NCBI GenBank assembly: GCA_963701715.1
Contig: CAVPAX010000003.1
Location: 68,323-132,322, forward strand
From: Methylotenera_A sp963701715
Lineage (GTDB): Bacteria > Pseudomonadota > Gammaproteobacteria > Burkholderiales > Methylophilaceae
Direction: 5' to 3'
Length of the DNA: 64,000 nt
Of the stretch, positions 8,251-18,111 are shown piece after piece (the first letter of the stretch is position 1; each line of letters begins with the position of its first letter). Under the pieces are notes generated by a model. It saw only the letters and a list, made by a program, of their open reading frames with translations, did no database searches and was not told the DNA's origin. The position numbers and the translations under genes were made by a program.

Positions 8251-9204
8251 ATGTCCGAGCAGATAGAACCACCAAATATTAACTGGCAGCAGCAGACTAT
8301 AGAAAAGCTGGCATTGTCTGGATTGAAAGAGCAGCAAACCGCGCGCCGATGGAGCATATTCTTTAAATTGCTTACTTTTGGCTACCTGTTGTTGTTGCTG
8401 ATTGTGGCATTAGGTTTGTTCGGCGACAAAAATGTGGCTGGCCCTCACACGGCTTTAATTGACATTAATGGTGTGATTGAGGCGGGCGGTGAAGTCAATG
8501 CTGATTCTGTCATTAGCAGCTTGAATGACGCATACGAAAGCCATGGCACCAAGGGCATTATTTTGCGCTTTAACACACCTGGCGGCAGTCCTGTGCAGGC
8601 AGGCATCATTAATGACGAAATCGTGCGCCAAAAGAAACTGCACCCAAAAATTCCGGTATATGGTGTGGTGGAGGACATTTGTGCTTCTGGCGGCTATTAC
8701 ATTGCAGCAGCAACCGATAAAATCTACGTGGATAAAGCCAGTATTGTGGGTTCAATCGGTGTTCTGATGGATGGATACGGTTTTACTGAGGTGATGAAAA
8801 AGGTGGGTGTCGAACGCCGTTTAATGACCGCGGGAGAAAACAAAGCCATGCTGGATCCATTTTCACCAGTCAACCCGAAACACCTGGCCTTAGCACAAAC
8901 TATGTTAAATGAAGTGCATGAACAGTTTAAGAATGTGGTGCGTGAAGGGCGCGGCAACCGCCTCAAAGAAACGCCAGAGGTGTTCAGCGGCCTGTTTTGG
9001 AGTGGTGAGCAAAGTATTAAGCTGGGGCTTGCTGATGCACTTGGCAGTGCCGATTATGTTGCACGTGAAGTCATCAAGCAGGAAGACATTGTCGATTATA
9101 CTTACCAGGAAACAGTGGTAGACCGTTTTGCAAAACGCTTAGGCGCTGGTATGGCAAAGGCGATTGGAATTGACGCACTGGCTAAAGGTTTACAGCTTAG
9201 ATAA
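8251..9204 (+). CDS. sppA: Signal peptide peptidase A, S49 family, single-domain type
   Basis: Membrane-anchored Ser/Lys protease that clears cleaved signal peptides. The 317-residue product has one N-terminal membrane segment (about 36-57) and a single S49 domain. The nucleophile is Ser146 in CASGGYYIAAA and the probable general base is Lys198 in GENK, a spacing that matches the catalytic pair of Bacillus SppA. It is about half the length of the duplicated E. coli SppA67, so it should act as an oligomer. It ends the rluC-gph-Rieske-sppA run and is followed by a terminator. Confidence 0.92.
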   Translation: MSEQIEPPNINWQQQTIEKLALSGLKEQQTARRWSIFFKLLTFGYLLLLLIVALGLFGDKNVAGPHTALIDINGVIEAGGEVNADSVISSLNDAYESHGTKGIILRFNTPGGSPVQAGIINDEIVRQKKLHPKIPVYGVVEDICASGGYYIAAATDKIYVDKASIVGSIGVLMDGYGFTEVMKKVGVERRLMTAGENKAMLDPFSPVNPKHLALAQTMLNEVHEQFKNVVREGRGNRLKETPEVFSGLFWSGEQSIKLGLADALGSADYVAREVIKQEDIVDYTYQETVVDRFAKRLGAGMAKAIGIDALAKGLQLR

Positions 9205-9223
9205 CTAAAATAAGCGAAAATTG

Positions 9224-9268
9224 ACGCCCTGAAAGCCAATATCCATGCGGCTCTCAGGGCGTGTTTTT
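9224..9268 (+). terminator. Rho-independent terminator after sppA
   Basis: ACGCCCTG (9224-9231) pairs with CAGGGCGT (9255-9262), with an internal AAGCC/GGCT pairing, followed by GTTTTTG. It lies between the convergent sppA and pgi genes. Confidence 0.85.
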
Positions 9269-9273
9269 GTGGT

Positions 9274-10926
9274 TCATCTTAATTTTTTGGTGTGATTAAT
9301 CAAACCGTTGGTTGAACTGTCATAATTGCTCACAACTTCATCGCTTGTCAGTTGCGGCAATATTTGCTGTGCGATTTGTTTGCCGTATTCCACACCCCAT
9401 TGGTCAAAGCTATTGATATCCCAAATCATACCTTGCACAAATATTTTGTGTTCATAAAGTGCGATTAACTTACCCAAAGTGTTTGGTGTGAGTTTGTCAA
9501 ACAAAATAGAGGTGGTAGGACGGTTGCCTTCAAATACTTTGTGCGGCAGTAAATTTTCAAGTGCTTCGCCGCTCATGCCTTGCTGTTCGAGCTCGGCGCG
9601 TGCCTGTTCTTTAGTTTTGCCTAGCATGAGCGCTTGCGTTTGCGCCAGAAAATTAGCCAGTAAAATCTTGTGATGTGCATAGCCATGTTTGCCAATTGCG
9701 TAGTGACTATGTACCGGAATCAAGAAATCAGCAGGAACAATTTGTGTGCCTTGGTGAATCAACTGGTAAAACGCATGTTGTCCATTGGTGCCGGCTTCGC
9801 CCCAAATTACCGGGCCGGTTTTGTATTGAATGCGTTTGCCATCACGGCATATAAACTTACCGTTACTTTCCATATCAGCTTGTTGCATATAGGCTGGAAA
9901 GCGCGCCATTCCTTGGTCGTAGGGCAGTATGGCATTGGTGTCGACATGGAAAAAATTGTTATACCAAATACCTATTAATGCCATGATGACCGGGATGTTC
10001 TGCTCGAGCGGCGCGGTTCTGAAGTGGTTGTCCATCTCATGTCCGCCACTCAATAGCGCTTCAAAGTTGTCCATGCCCACGTACAAGGCAATAGATAGGC
10101 CAATGGCAGACCAGAGTGAATAGCGGCCACCGACCCAATCCCAAAATGCGAACATGTTGGCGGTATCAATGCCAAATTCTTGTACTGCCTTTGCATTGGT
10201 TGAAAGTGCCACAAAATGCTTGGCCACATGTGCCTCATTCTTGGCAGATTCTAAAAACCAGGTACGCGCAGAGTGCGCATTGGTCATGGTTTCTTGTGTC
10301 GTGAAGGTTTTTGAGGCCACAATAAACAGCGTGGTTTCAGCGTTGCACTTTTCCAGTGCTCGCATCAAATGAGCACCATCAATATTGGACACAAAGTGAA
10401 TATTCAGATTGGGGCTAGCATAGGGTTTAAGTGCATCGCAGACCATGACAGGGCCCAAATCAGAGCCGCCAATGCCAATATTTACAATGTCCGTAATACG
10501 CTTGCCCGAATAACCTTTCCATTCACCGTTACGCACTTTGTTAGAAAATAAGCGCATTTGCGTGAGCACGGCATTTACATCCGGCATCACGTCTTTACCA
10601 TCTACATAAACTGGTGTATTAGAGCGATTGCGCAGGGCGGTGTGAAGCACGGCGCGGTTTTCAGTAATATTGATTTTTTCGCCGGAGAACATTTTATCGC
10701 GCCAGCTTTCAATGTTAGCCTCTCTCGCTAACTGTAACAGCAACGGCAAAGTTTCATCGTTCATGCGATGTTTGGAGAAGTCGAACAAGATGTCAGCAAA
10801 CTTAAGACTGTATTTGTCAAAACGCTTAGGATCATTGGCGAAGAAGTCGCGCATATGCGTTGTTGCGATGATTTTTTCGTGCTCACAGAGCTTTTGCCAT
10901 ACCGGAAGTGTAGTTAATGCAGCCAT
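9274..10926 (-). CDS. pgi: Glucose-6-phosphate isomerase
   Basis: Interconverts glucose 6-phosphate and fructose 6-phosphate. In a ribulose-monophosphate methylotroph this connects the formaldehyde-fixing cycle to glycogen. The 550-residue product has the SIS-fold signatures: VNIGIGGSDLGPVM, FIVASKTFTTQETM, DWVGGRYSLWSAIGLSIAL, GEAGTNGQHAFYQLIHQGT and a C-terminal catalytic Lys in SSTNGLINHTKKLR. It lies on the same strand as glgB and just downstream of it (71 bp), so the two may be co-transcribed. Confidence 0.96.
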   Translation of the reverse strand: MAALTTLPVWQKLCEHEKIIATTHMRDFFANDPKRFDKYSLKFADILFDFSKHRMNDETLPLLLQLAREANIESWRDKMFSGEKINITENRAVLHTALRNRSNTPVYVDGKDVMPDVNAVLTQMRLFSNKVRNGEWKGYSGKRITDIVNIGIGGSDLGPVMVCDALKPYASPNLNIHFVSNIDGAHLMRALEKCNAETTLFIVASKTFTTQETMTNAHSARTWFLESAKNEAHVAKHFVALSTNAKAVQEFGIDTANMFAFWDWVGGRYSLWSAIGLSIALYVGMDNFEALLSGGHEMDNHFRTAPLEQNIPVIMALIGIWYNNFFHVDTNAILPYDQGMARFPAYMQQADMESNGKFICRDGKRIQYKTGPVIWGEAGTNGQHAFYQLIHQGTQIVPADFLIPVHSHYAIGKHGYAHHKILLANFLAQTQALMLGKTKEQARAELEQQGMSGEALENLLPHKVFEGNRPTTSILFDKLTPNTLGKLIALYEHKIFVQGMIWDINSFDQWGVEYGKQIAQQILPQLTSDEVVSNYDSSTNGLINHTKKLR

Positions 10927-10997
10927 TTGAATATTCGTTCTTTAATTTAGTTACTTTGTAAGTTTTAAAACATCCCTGATTTAATAATAACTACTTT

Positions 10998-13244
10998 TCA
11001 GGCTAACTTTAAAATCAAGCCAGCTAACGGCGGTAGCGTGATTACAAGTGATTGACTCCGATTCATCCATGCAACATCCTCTGTGTGCAATCCAAAGCCG
11101 TTGCCCTGATTGCTGCCGCCATAGCAAGCTGCATCACTGTTAAATACCTCATTGTAAGTGCCGGCCTGGGGTACTCCTATGCGGTATCCCTTGCGTAATA
11201 CAGGCGTGAAATTCAGCACTATTATAACAAAACTATTATCCAGTCCGCGTCTTACATAGCTGATAATGGATTGGTCGGAGTCATGGCAATCAATCCACTC
11301 AAAACCCTGATGTACAAAATCAAGCGAATGCAGTGCTACCTCTTGTTTGTATAGTTTATTTAAATCTGAGCTGGTTTGTTTGATGCCGCGATGCCATTGA
11401 TGGCCATCATATTTGTCACCCAATAAATGCCAATCAAGGCTGTTGTTGACGTTCCATTCTCGGCCTTGTCCAAACTCGTTACCCATGAAATTGAGTTTTT
11501 TGCCTGGCGCTGTCATTTGATAGGTCGTCAGCAGACGTAGGTTTGCAAACTTTTGCCAGACATCGCCCGGCATTTTGTCTAGTAAAGATTTTTTGCCATG
11601 AACAACTTCATCATGCGAAAACGGTAACACAAAATTCTCGGAATACGCATAAAGCTGGCCAAAAGTGAGCATGTCATGGTAATAACGTCTGTGAACAGGG
11701 TCATGCTCAATGTAAGCTAGCGTGTCGTTCATCCAGCCCATGTTCCACTTCATGCTAAAGCCTAAACCACCTAAATACACTGGGCGTGAAACTGCAGGCC
11801 AAGCGGTAGATTCTTCCGCGATCGTGAGCACGCCTGTAAAGTCTTCACCAACCATCACGTTAAGTTGTTTTAAGAACTCAATCACATCCAGATTTTCTCT
11901 ACCGCCGTATCTGTTTGGCAACCATTCGCCTGCCTTGCGAGAGTAATCAAGATAGAGCATGGATGCCACAGCATCTACACGCAAGCCGTCAATGTGGAAC
12001 TCGGAAAGCCAGAAGTAGGCATTCGACATCAAGAAGTTACGCACTTCATTCCGGCCGTAATTGAAAATATAAGTTCCCCAGTCCTGATGCTCACCTAAAC
12101 GCGGGTCTTCATGTTCATACAAGGCTGTGCCATCAAAACGCGCCAAAGCCCAATCATCTTTTGGAAAGTGGCCTGGAACCCAGTCTAAAATGACGCCGAT
12201 ATTGGCTTGGTGAAATGCATCAATTAAAAAACGCAGGTCGTCGGGTGAGCCAAAACGATTGGTCACGCCAAAATAACCGGTGGTTTGGTAACCCCAGGAT
12301 TCTGTCAGTGGATGCTCTGAGATTGGCATCAGTTCTACATGGGTATAGCCCATTTCGGCAACATAAGGCACAAGTGTGCTGGCCAACTCGCGATAATTTA
12401 AAAAGTGCCCTTTACTATTGCGCTGCCATGAGCCTAAATGGACTTCGTAGCAATTAAAGGGAGCATGCAGCCAATCACGTTTTTTGCGCGCTTCCAGCCA
12501 TTGCCTATCCTCCCACTGGTGGCTGCTGGCGCTTATTTTTGCTGCGGTTCCCGGGCGTTGTTCGAACTCAAAACCATAAGGGTCGGTTTTGACCAGAATG
12601 TTGCCTGTGTGGCGATTACGAATTTCAAATTTGTAGGTGTCGTGTGTAGTTAAATTTGGGATAAAAATATCCCATACTCCGCTTGACCCATGTGTACGCA
12701 TGGAGTGGATTCTGCCATCCCAGTTGTTAAAACTACCAGTTACGCTGACACGCTCGGCGTTTGGTGCCCAAACTGCAAAACGCACACCCTTAACATTGTC
12801 CTGTGTGATGAATTGCGCGCCAAGGGTTTTGTAGGCCAGTTTTAAGCGGCCTTCACCAAACAAATAGAGTTCGTCTTGGGTGATGCTGGTGCCAAAAGTG
12901 TAGGGGTCGTACGTTTCGTAAGAGTTGCCCGCGCAGTCAATCTTTAGCAAACATGGAGTTTCAAGCCTGGATTTGCTTAGCAAGCCAAACAATCCGGCAG
13001 GATGAGTTTTGTCGAGTGTTGCCCATGTGCCGTCCACCTTAACGCTAAGTGCTGTAGCCTGGGGAAGAAATACACGATAAATATAGCTGCCATCGACCTT
13101 GTGCTGACCAAGAAAACTGAATGGGTCGTGATGACGTGCATCTAAAATCAGCATTAGCGAATTAGATAACGCATCGGACTCTTTATCTGACTTGACAGCT
13201 GCTAGTGTGTTTGTTTTTTCTGAAGTCGATCTGGATTGTACCAA
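10998..13244 (-). CDS. glgB: 1,4-alpha-glucan branching enzyme (GH13, CBM48)
   Basis: Introduces alpha-1,6 branches into glycogen. The 748-residue product has an N-terminal N1 domain (about 30-115), a CBM48 module (about 150-240, AVWAPNAERVSVTGSFNNWD) and the GH13 barrel. Catalytic motifs are DGLRVDAVASMLYLDYSR (nucleophile Asp424), TIAEESTAWP (acid/base Glu) and PFSHDEVVHGKKS (third Asp). The C-terminal beta domain follows. The start is a TTG at 13244, supported by GGGGGA about 9 nt upstream. The next in-frame Met (residue 31) would remove the first residues but leave all domains. It diverges from glgC across 210 bp. Confidence 0.95.
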   Translation of the reverse strand: MVQSRSTSEKTNTLAAVKSDKESDALSNSLMLILDARHHDPFSFLGQHKVDGSYIYRVFLPQATALSVKVDGTWATLDKTHPAGLFGLLSKSRLETPCLLKIDCAGNSYETYDPYTFGTSITQDELYLFGEGRLKLAYKTLGAQFITQDNVKGVRFAVWAPNAERVSVTGSFNNWDGRIHSMRTHGSSGVWDIFIPNLTTHDTYKFEIRNRHTGNILVKTDPYGFEFEQRPGTAAKISASSHQWEDRQWLEARKKRDWLHAPFNCYEVHLGSWQRNSKGHFLNYRELASTLVPYVAEMGYTHVELMPISEHPLTESWGYQTTGYFGVTNRFGSPDDLRFLIDAFHQANIGVILDWVPGHFPKDDWALARFDGTALYEHEDPRLGEHQDWGTYIFNYGRNEVRNFLMSNAYFWLSEFHIDGLRVDAVASMLYLDYSRKAGEWLPNRYGGRENLDVIEFLKQLNVMVGEDFTGVLTIAEESTAWPAVSRPVYLGGLGFSMKWNMGWMNDTLAYIEHDPVHRRYYHDMLTFGQLYAYSENFVLPFSHDEVVHGKKSLLDKMPGDVWQKFANLRLLTTYQMTAPGKKLNFMGNEFGQGREWNVNNSLDWHLLGDKYDGHQWHRGIKQTSSDLNKLYKQEVALHSLDFVHQGFEWIDCHDSDQSIISYVRRGLDNSFVIIVLNFTPVLRKGYRIGVPQAGTYNEVFNSDAACYGGSNQGNGFGLHTEDVAWMNRSQSLVITLPPLAGLILKLA

Positions 13245-13300
13245 GACTTATTTCCCCCGAAATTTTTCTAAGAAATATTTTATTTTTTATTTAGCAATAA

Positions 13301-13425
13301 TTTGTTAATTACGCTACTTTCCAGCTAGATTATAGCTTGTGATATTGATTATAATGTAAACAAAAGCAGTTAATGCAGAATTTAAGTCAAATTTGTTAAT
13401 TTAGTTTAGCCCAGCTAGATTACAG
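13301..13425 (+). repeat. Two copies of a promoter-like direct repeat between glgB and glgC
   Basis: Copy 1 is TTTGTTAATT (13301-13310), 10 nt, then CCAGCTAGATTATAG (13321-13335). Copy 2 is TTTGTTAATT (13392-13401), 9 nt, then CCAGCTAGATTACAG (13411-13425). They lie about 90 bp apart in the same orientation, with 24 of 25 conserved positions identical. Each can be read as TTGTTA, 17-18 nt, TAGATT, that is a sigma70-like -35/-10 pair pointing at glgC. They could equally be tandem operator sites. Confidence 0.55.
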
Positions 13426-13454
13426 ATGAATAATTAAAACCTCAGGAGGGCATC

Positions 13455-14735
13455 ATGTCGCACGATCAGCATTCAGACCGTTTTATTAGTACCTTAACCA
13501 AAAACACTGCTGCTATTATTCTTGCAGGGGGTCGAGGTAGTCGCTTGAAGAACCTGACAGACTGGCGCGCTAAACCGGCAGTACAATTTGGAGGGAAATT
13601 CCGTATCATTGATTTTCCGTTGTCTAATTGCATCAACTCAGGCATCCGTCGTATCAATGTGGCAACTCAGTACAAGGCTCAAAGCCTGATTCAGCATATC
13701 CAGCGCGGTTGGGGGTTTTTGCGCGGTGAATTTAACGAGTATGTAAATATCATTCCCGCGCAACAGCGTATTTCAGAGGATTGGTACAAAGGCACCGCAG
13801 ATGCTGTTTATCAAAATTTGGATTTGCTGCGTGAAGGCGGCGCTGATTATATATTGATATTGGCAGGCGACCATATTTATAAAATGGACTACGGCAAAAT
13901 GCTGGCAACGCATGCCAGAAACAATGCTGACATGACGGTTGCTTGTATCAACGTGCCATTAGAAGATGCAAAGGGCTTTGGAGTGTTGGCTGTGGACGAA
14001 ACCGATCGTGTGATTGAATTTGCCGAAAAGCCAGAAAATCCTAAACATATGCCAGGCGACCCTACCAAGGCGTTTGCGAGCATGGGCATCTATATATTTA
14101 ATGCCAAGTTTTTGTATGAGCAGCTAATCCGCGATGCGGGTGATTCAAAATCCAGTCACGATTTTGGTGGTGACATAATTCCTTATTTGATAAAAAAATA
14201 TAAAGTACAAGCGCACCGCTTTACCGATAGTTGCGTGGGCGCCAAAAATGACAATTACTATTGGCGCGATGTGGGAACTATCGATGCATATTGGGAAGCC
14301 AATATGGAGCTTACAAAAGTCATTCCTGAACTTAATTTGTACGATAGGGATTGGCCAATCTGGACCTATCAAGAGCAATTGCCACCCGCAAAATTTGTGT
14401 TTAATGACGAAGGCAGAACAGGTAAAGCCACGGATTCATTGGTTTCCGGAGGCTGTATTGTGAGTGGTGCTTGCGTAACAAGCTCTGTTCTGTTTTCGGA
14501 TGTGCGTGTCCATAGTTATTGCAATATAGAAGGAACAGTAATACTGCCAAAAGTTACTGTTAATCGTAATGTAATACTTAAAAATGTGGTGATAGATCGT
14601 GGCTGCATCATTCCGGAAGGCATGCAAATCGGTGTGGACTTGGCTTTAGATGCGAAACGTTTCTATGTGTCTGAAAAAGGCATTGTGCTGGTAACGCCTG
14701 ATATGCTGGGTCAAGATTTATATAGAGTAATATAG
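13455..14735 (+). CDS. glgC: Glucose-1-phosphate adenylyltransferase
   Basis: Makes ADP-glucose from glucose 1-phosphate and ATP, the committed step of glycogen synthesis. The 426-residue product has the N-terminal nucleotidyltransferase motif ILAGGRGSRLKNLTDWRAKP, then FPLSNCINSGI, the WYKGTADAVYQN catalytic loop, ILAGDHIYKMDYG (metal-binding Asp) and VIEFAEKP. A left-handed beta-helix of hexapeptide repeats occupies the C-terminus. A very strong ribosome binding site (AGGAGG) precedes the ATG. A promoter-like sequence duplicated upstream may raise its expression. Confidence 0.96.
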   Translation: MSHDQHSDRFISTLTKNTAAIILAGGRGSRLKNLTDWRAKPAVQFGGKFRIIDFPLSNCINSGIRRINVATQYKAQSLIQHIQRGWGFLRGEFNEYVNIIPAQQRISEDWYKGTADAVYQNLDLLREGGADYILILAGDHIYKMDYGKMLATHARNNADMTVACINVPLEDAKGFGVLAVDETDRVIEFAEKPENPKHMPGDPTKAFASMGIYIFNAKFLYEQLIRDAGDSKSSHDFGGDIIPYLIKKYKVQAHRFTDSCVGAKNDNYYWRDVGTIDAYWEANMELTKVIPELNLYDRDWPIWTYQEQLPPAKFVFNDEGRTGKATDSLVSGGCIVSGACVTSSVLFSDVRVHSYCNIEGTVILPKVTVNRNVILKNVVIDRGCIIPEGMQIGVDLALDAKRFYVSEKGIVLVTPDMLGQDLYRVI

Positions 14736-14737
14736 TT

Positions 14738-14770
14738 ATTAAAAACAATTAATTATAGGTTGTTTTTAAT
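14738..14770 (+). terminator. Possible AU-rich terminator after glgC
   Basis: ATTAAAAACAA (14738-14748) pairs perfectly with TTGTTTTTAAT (14760-14770), an 11-bp stem with an 11-nt loop. The stem has few GC pairs, so it may attenuate rather than end transcription before the GH57 gene at 14797. Confidence 0.4.
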
Positions 14771-14796
14771 GTTTATTGTTAAGATTGTGAATTAAT

Positions 14797-16539
14797 TTGA
14801 AATCAAATCGTCCCAAGCTATACCTCAATCTTTATTGGCACATGCATCAACCAGACTACCGTGACACGGTCAGTAACGAATATGTGCTGCCCTGGACATA
14901 TCTGCACGCCATTAAAGACTACAGTGATATGGCGTTTCATCTGGAAGCCAATCCTAAGGCGCGTGTTACCTTCAATTTTGTGCCAATTTTGTTAGAGCAG
15001 CTGGAAGACTATAGTAGTCAATTCAAGCAGAATACGATTCGTGATCCTTTGTTAGCGTTATTGGTTAAAACAAATTTGTCAGACATGAGTCTTGATGAGT
15101 GCCACTTAATTGTGAAAAGTTGTTTCAAAAGCCATCATGAAAAAATGCTGAGTCCGTTTCCGCATTACCAGCGTTTATTGCAGATTTATCAGCTGGTTGA
15201 ATCAATGGGAGCGGATAATTTTTATTATCTAACACCGCAATATAAGGCGGATTTATTAGTTTGGTATCACTTGGCATGGTGTGGCGAGAGCTTGCGGCGC
15301 AATAACAAGATGATACAAGCGCTGATGAATAAAGGTGTGCTGTTCACACTGGAGGATAGGCAGCAATTATTTGGTATTATAGGCGACACAATTTCCGGGT
15401 TAATTCCGCGCTATAAAGCACTTTTACAGCGCAAACAAATAGAAATTTCCACAACGCCATACTATCACCCTATCTTGCCATTGCTTCTGGATTTTAAAAC
15501 TACACTGGACGCAATGCCATATGCGCCTTTACCCAAACAAGCCAAATATGCAGGTGGGCAAAGCCGTGCTATAGCGCATGTGCAATCCGCAAAAAAATAC
15601 CATGCAAGTCTCTTCGGTAAAGAGCCACGCGGGATGTGGCCTGCTGAAGGCGGCGTGTCGGATGCTGCATTATCGATAATGGCTGAAAATGGTCTGGAAT
15701 GGGCGGCTACAGGGCAGGGCGTGTTGGCTAATAGCCTGTTGAAATCTCAATTAAGTGTGGCGGACAAGAACGACTATCTCTACCAGCCTTATCGTGTAAC
15801 TAATGGCAAGCAGGATATTTTATGTTTTTTCAGGGATGATAACCTCTCAGATAAAATCGGTTTCGAGTATGCAAAAATTCATACTGCTGATGCAGTGAAG
15901 GATTTTATTCAAACGCTTGAGCGCATCCAGCAAACGCATGTACAAAGTGACGTTTATAACAAGGCCAAAATTGTTAGTGTTATTCTGGATGGCGAGAATG
16001 CTTGGGAATACTATCCATACAATGGGTATTATTTTCTAAGCGAGCTATATGAGGCGCTGACAAATCATCCTGATATAGAAATGACAACTTTTAGCGATAT
16101 TGTTGATTTATATCAATCGAAAGAATACAAAATTAAGGGACTATCCGCCCCCGTGTTGCCACAAGTGGCTGCAGGCAGTTGGGTGTACGGCACTTTTAGC
16201 ACATGGATAGGCAGTAAGGATAAGAATTTGGCGTGGGATTTGCTGTGTATTGCTAAAAAAACTTACGATAGTGTGATGGCTAAAGGAAGTTTGAATGCAG
16301 AGCAGGTGGCCGCATGCGAGCGCCAATTGGCGATTTGCGAAGGCTCAGACTGGTTTTGGTGGTTCGGTGATTATAACTCGTCGGACAGTGTTGCGAGCTT
16401 TGATAGGCTTTATCGCCGCAATCTTATTAATCTATATACTTTACTGCAACAACCCGTACCTCAGGTATTGCATTCATCTATTAGTGCCGGTGGCGGTAAT
16501 GCAGACAACGCAGGTACCATGCGCCGAGGGCAGGCGTAG
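14797..16539 (+). CDS. Glycoside hydrolase family 57 alpha-glucanase/glucanotransferase
   Basis: The 580-residue cytoplasmic protein has the GH57 conserved regions: LYWHMHQPDY at the N-terminus (region 1 HxHQP), GMWPAEGGVSDAAL (region 3, nucleophile Glu) and VILDGENAWEYYP (region 4, acid/base Asp). A C-terminal helical part follows, with SDWFWWFGDYNSSD. GH57 includes alpha-amylases, amylopullulanases, 4-alpha-glucanotransferases and branching enzymes. The activity here cannot be fixed, but the position between glgC and malQ makes glycogen breakdown or remodelling likely. The start is a TTG with a weak ribosome binding site. No other start lies near region 1. Confidence 0.85.
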   Translation: MKSNRPKLYLNLYWHMHQPDYRDTVSNEYVLPWTYLHAIKDYSDMAFHLEANPKARVTFNFVPILLEQLEDYSSQFKQNTIRDPLLALLVKTNLSDMSLDECHLIVKSCFKSHHEKMLSPFPHYQRLLQIYQLVESMGADNFYYLTPQYKADLLVWYHLAWCGESLRRNNKMIQALMNKGVLFTLEDRQQLFGIIGDTISGLIPRYKALLQRKQIEISTTPYYHPILPLLLDFKTTLDAMPYAPLPKQAKYAGGQSRAIAHVQSAKKYHASLFGKEPRGMWPAEGGVSDAALSIMAENGLEWAATGQGVLANSLLKSQLSVADKNDYLYQPYRVTNGKQDILCFFRDDNLSDKIGFEYAKIHTADAVKDFIQTLERIQQTHVQSDVYNKAKIVSVILDGENAWEYYPYNGYYFLSELYEALTNHPDIEMTTFSDIVDLYQSKEYKIKGLSAPVLPQVAAGSWVYGTFSTWIGSKDKNLAWDLLCIAKKTYDSVMAKGSLNAEQVAACERQLAICEGSDWFWWFGDYNSSDSVASFDRLYRRNLINLYTLLQQPVPQVLHSSISAGGGNADNAGTMRRGQA

Positions 16540-16614
16540 ACCTAAGTATTAAACAATCGCTGAAATTAGTCGTGAACTATTTTTAGCATGCATAATTTTA
16601 TGATATAGGCATTG

Positions 16615-18108
16615 ATGAAACAGCAAAAAAAATTATCTCCATTAAAACAGCGTCGAGCTGGCGTTTTGCTGCATATCAGTTCTTTACCTAGCACGCATTA
16701 TGTGGGTGATTTAGGTGCTGAAGCTTACCGATTCGTAGATTTTTTGCATGACATTGGCGCAAAGGTTTGGCAAACATTGCCTATCAATATGCCGCATGCT
16801 GATAACTCACCATACCAATGCCTATCAGCATTTGCCGGAAACCCGGATTTTATTAGCCTAGAGGCCTTGCACGAACAGGGGTTGCTATTAAGAAAGGCCG
16901 ATACAGGCGGCTTAATCACCAGTAAACTGCAATTACTGGAAAATGCTTACGAGGCATTTAAAATACGTGTAGACAAGCAGGAGCAGCAAGCTTTTGCCAA
17001 GTTCTGTAAGAAACAAGCGCATTGGCTCGACGATTTTGCGATGTTTTTAGCGTTACGAAACAAGTTTAATCAGGCAGGCTGGCATACTTGGCCAGACGCT
17101 TACAAAAATCGCGATGCAAAAACGTTAAAACAGGCACGAAAAGAACTGGCGCAAGAAATCGCAGTGATTCAATTCACACAGTATATATTTTTCACCCAAT
17201 GGTTAAGCCTAAAGGCTTATGCTGCAACAAAAAAAGTGTGTTTATTTGGTGATATACCCATTTTTGTAGCATACGACAGCGCAGATGTATGGGCGCAGCC
17301 GCATTTATTCAAGCTTGATGCTAATAAAAACATGGCAGTAGTGGCAGGTGTACCGCCGGATTATTTTTCAGCTACGGGGCAACGTTGGGGTAATCCGCAT
17401 TATAACTGGGATGCAATGGCTGCCGATGGCTATGCATGGTGGATAGCACGCATGGCCACGCAAAATGAACTGTTTGATATCGTGCGCATCGATCATTTCA
17501 GAGGCTTGGAAGCCGCTTGGGAAATTCCCACCAATGAGGATACCGCTATCAATGGCCAATGGGTTTTGGCCCCTGGAGATGCATTGCTGGCAGCCATTAA
17601 ACGTGCTTTGCCCAATATTTGCCTGGTGGCAGAAGACTTAGGTATTATTACCGCGGAAGTAGATGCCTTGCGAAATAAATACAATTTGCCAGGCATGAAG
17701 ATTCTGCAATTTGCGTTTAGCGGTGCAGAGGACAACCCGTATTTGCCGCAAAATATTGATGAAAATAGCGTGATATACACAGGTACGCATGATAATGATA
17801 CTACTTTAGGCTGGCATATCAGTCTGGATGAACATCAGCGTGCGCATTTTTATCGGCATCTATCGATAACACATTCTGAAACACACGAGCCCAATCTTCC
17901 TGATGATTTGATCAATATGGCACTGACATCGGTTGCCAAACTGGCGATCATTCCCATGCAGGATATATTGGCACTCGACTCCAGCCACCGCATGAACATA
18001 CCCGGCACGTCCTCTGGCAACTGGCACTGGCGCTTTAACTGGCAGCAGCTTTCCGCTGAGCGGAAAAAATGGATTGCAAAAGCCATTGCGCTCTCAGGGC
18101 GAAAATAG
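16615..18108 (+). CDS. malQ: 4-alpha-glucanotransferase (amylomaltase, GH77)
   Basis: Transfers maltodextrin segments between glucans and releases glucose. The 497-residue product has GH77 motifs: RRAGVLLHISSLPS, FGDIPIFVAYDSADVWA, DIVRIDHFRGLEAAWEIP (nucleophile Asp), CLVAEDLGII (acid/base Glu) and YTGTHDNDTTLGW (stabilising Asp). The frame also opens at a TTG (16612). ATG 16615 is preferred and has an AGGC a few bases ahead. glk starts 3 bp after its stop, so glucose released here can be phosphorylated by the product of the next gene. Confidence 0.94.
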   Translation: MKQQKKLSPLKQRRAGVLLHISSLPSTHYVGDLGAEAYRFVDFLHDIGAKVWQTLPINMPHADNSPYQCLSAFAGNPDFISLEALHEQGLLLRKADTGGLITSKLQLLENAYEAFKIRVDKQEQQAFAKFCKKQAHWLDDFAMFLALRNKFNQAGWHTWPDAYKNRDAKTLKQARKELAQEIAVIQFTQYIFFTQWLSLKAYAATKKVCLFGDIPIFVAYDSADVWAQPHLFKLDANKNMAVVAGVPPDYFSATGQRWGNPHYNWDAMAADGYAWWIARMATQNELFDIVRIDHFRGLEAAWEIPTNEDTAINGQWVLAPGDALLAAIKRALPNICLVAEDLGIITAEVDALRNKYNLPGMKILQFAFSGAEDNPYLPQNIDENSVIYTGTHDNDTTLGWHISLDEHQRAHFYRHLSITHSETHEPNLPDDLINMALTSVAKLAIIPMQDILALDSSHRMNIPGTSSGNWHWRFNWQQLSAERKKWIAKAIALSGRK

Positions 18109-18111
18109 CGC

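Noticed and set aside
16103..16116. Perfect FNR-type palindrome TTGAT-TTAT-ATCAA inside the GH57 gene
   Set aside because: It lies well inside an intact coding region (encoding VDLYQS) with no gene start nearby on either strand, so it is most likely chance.
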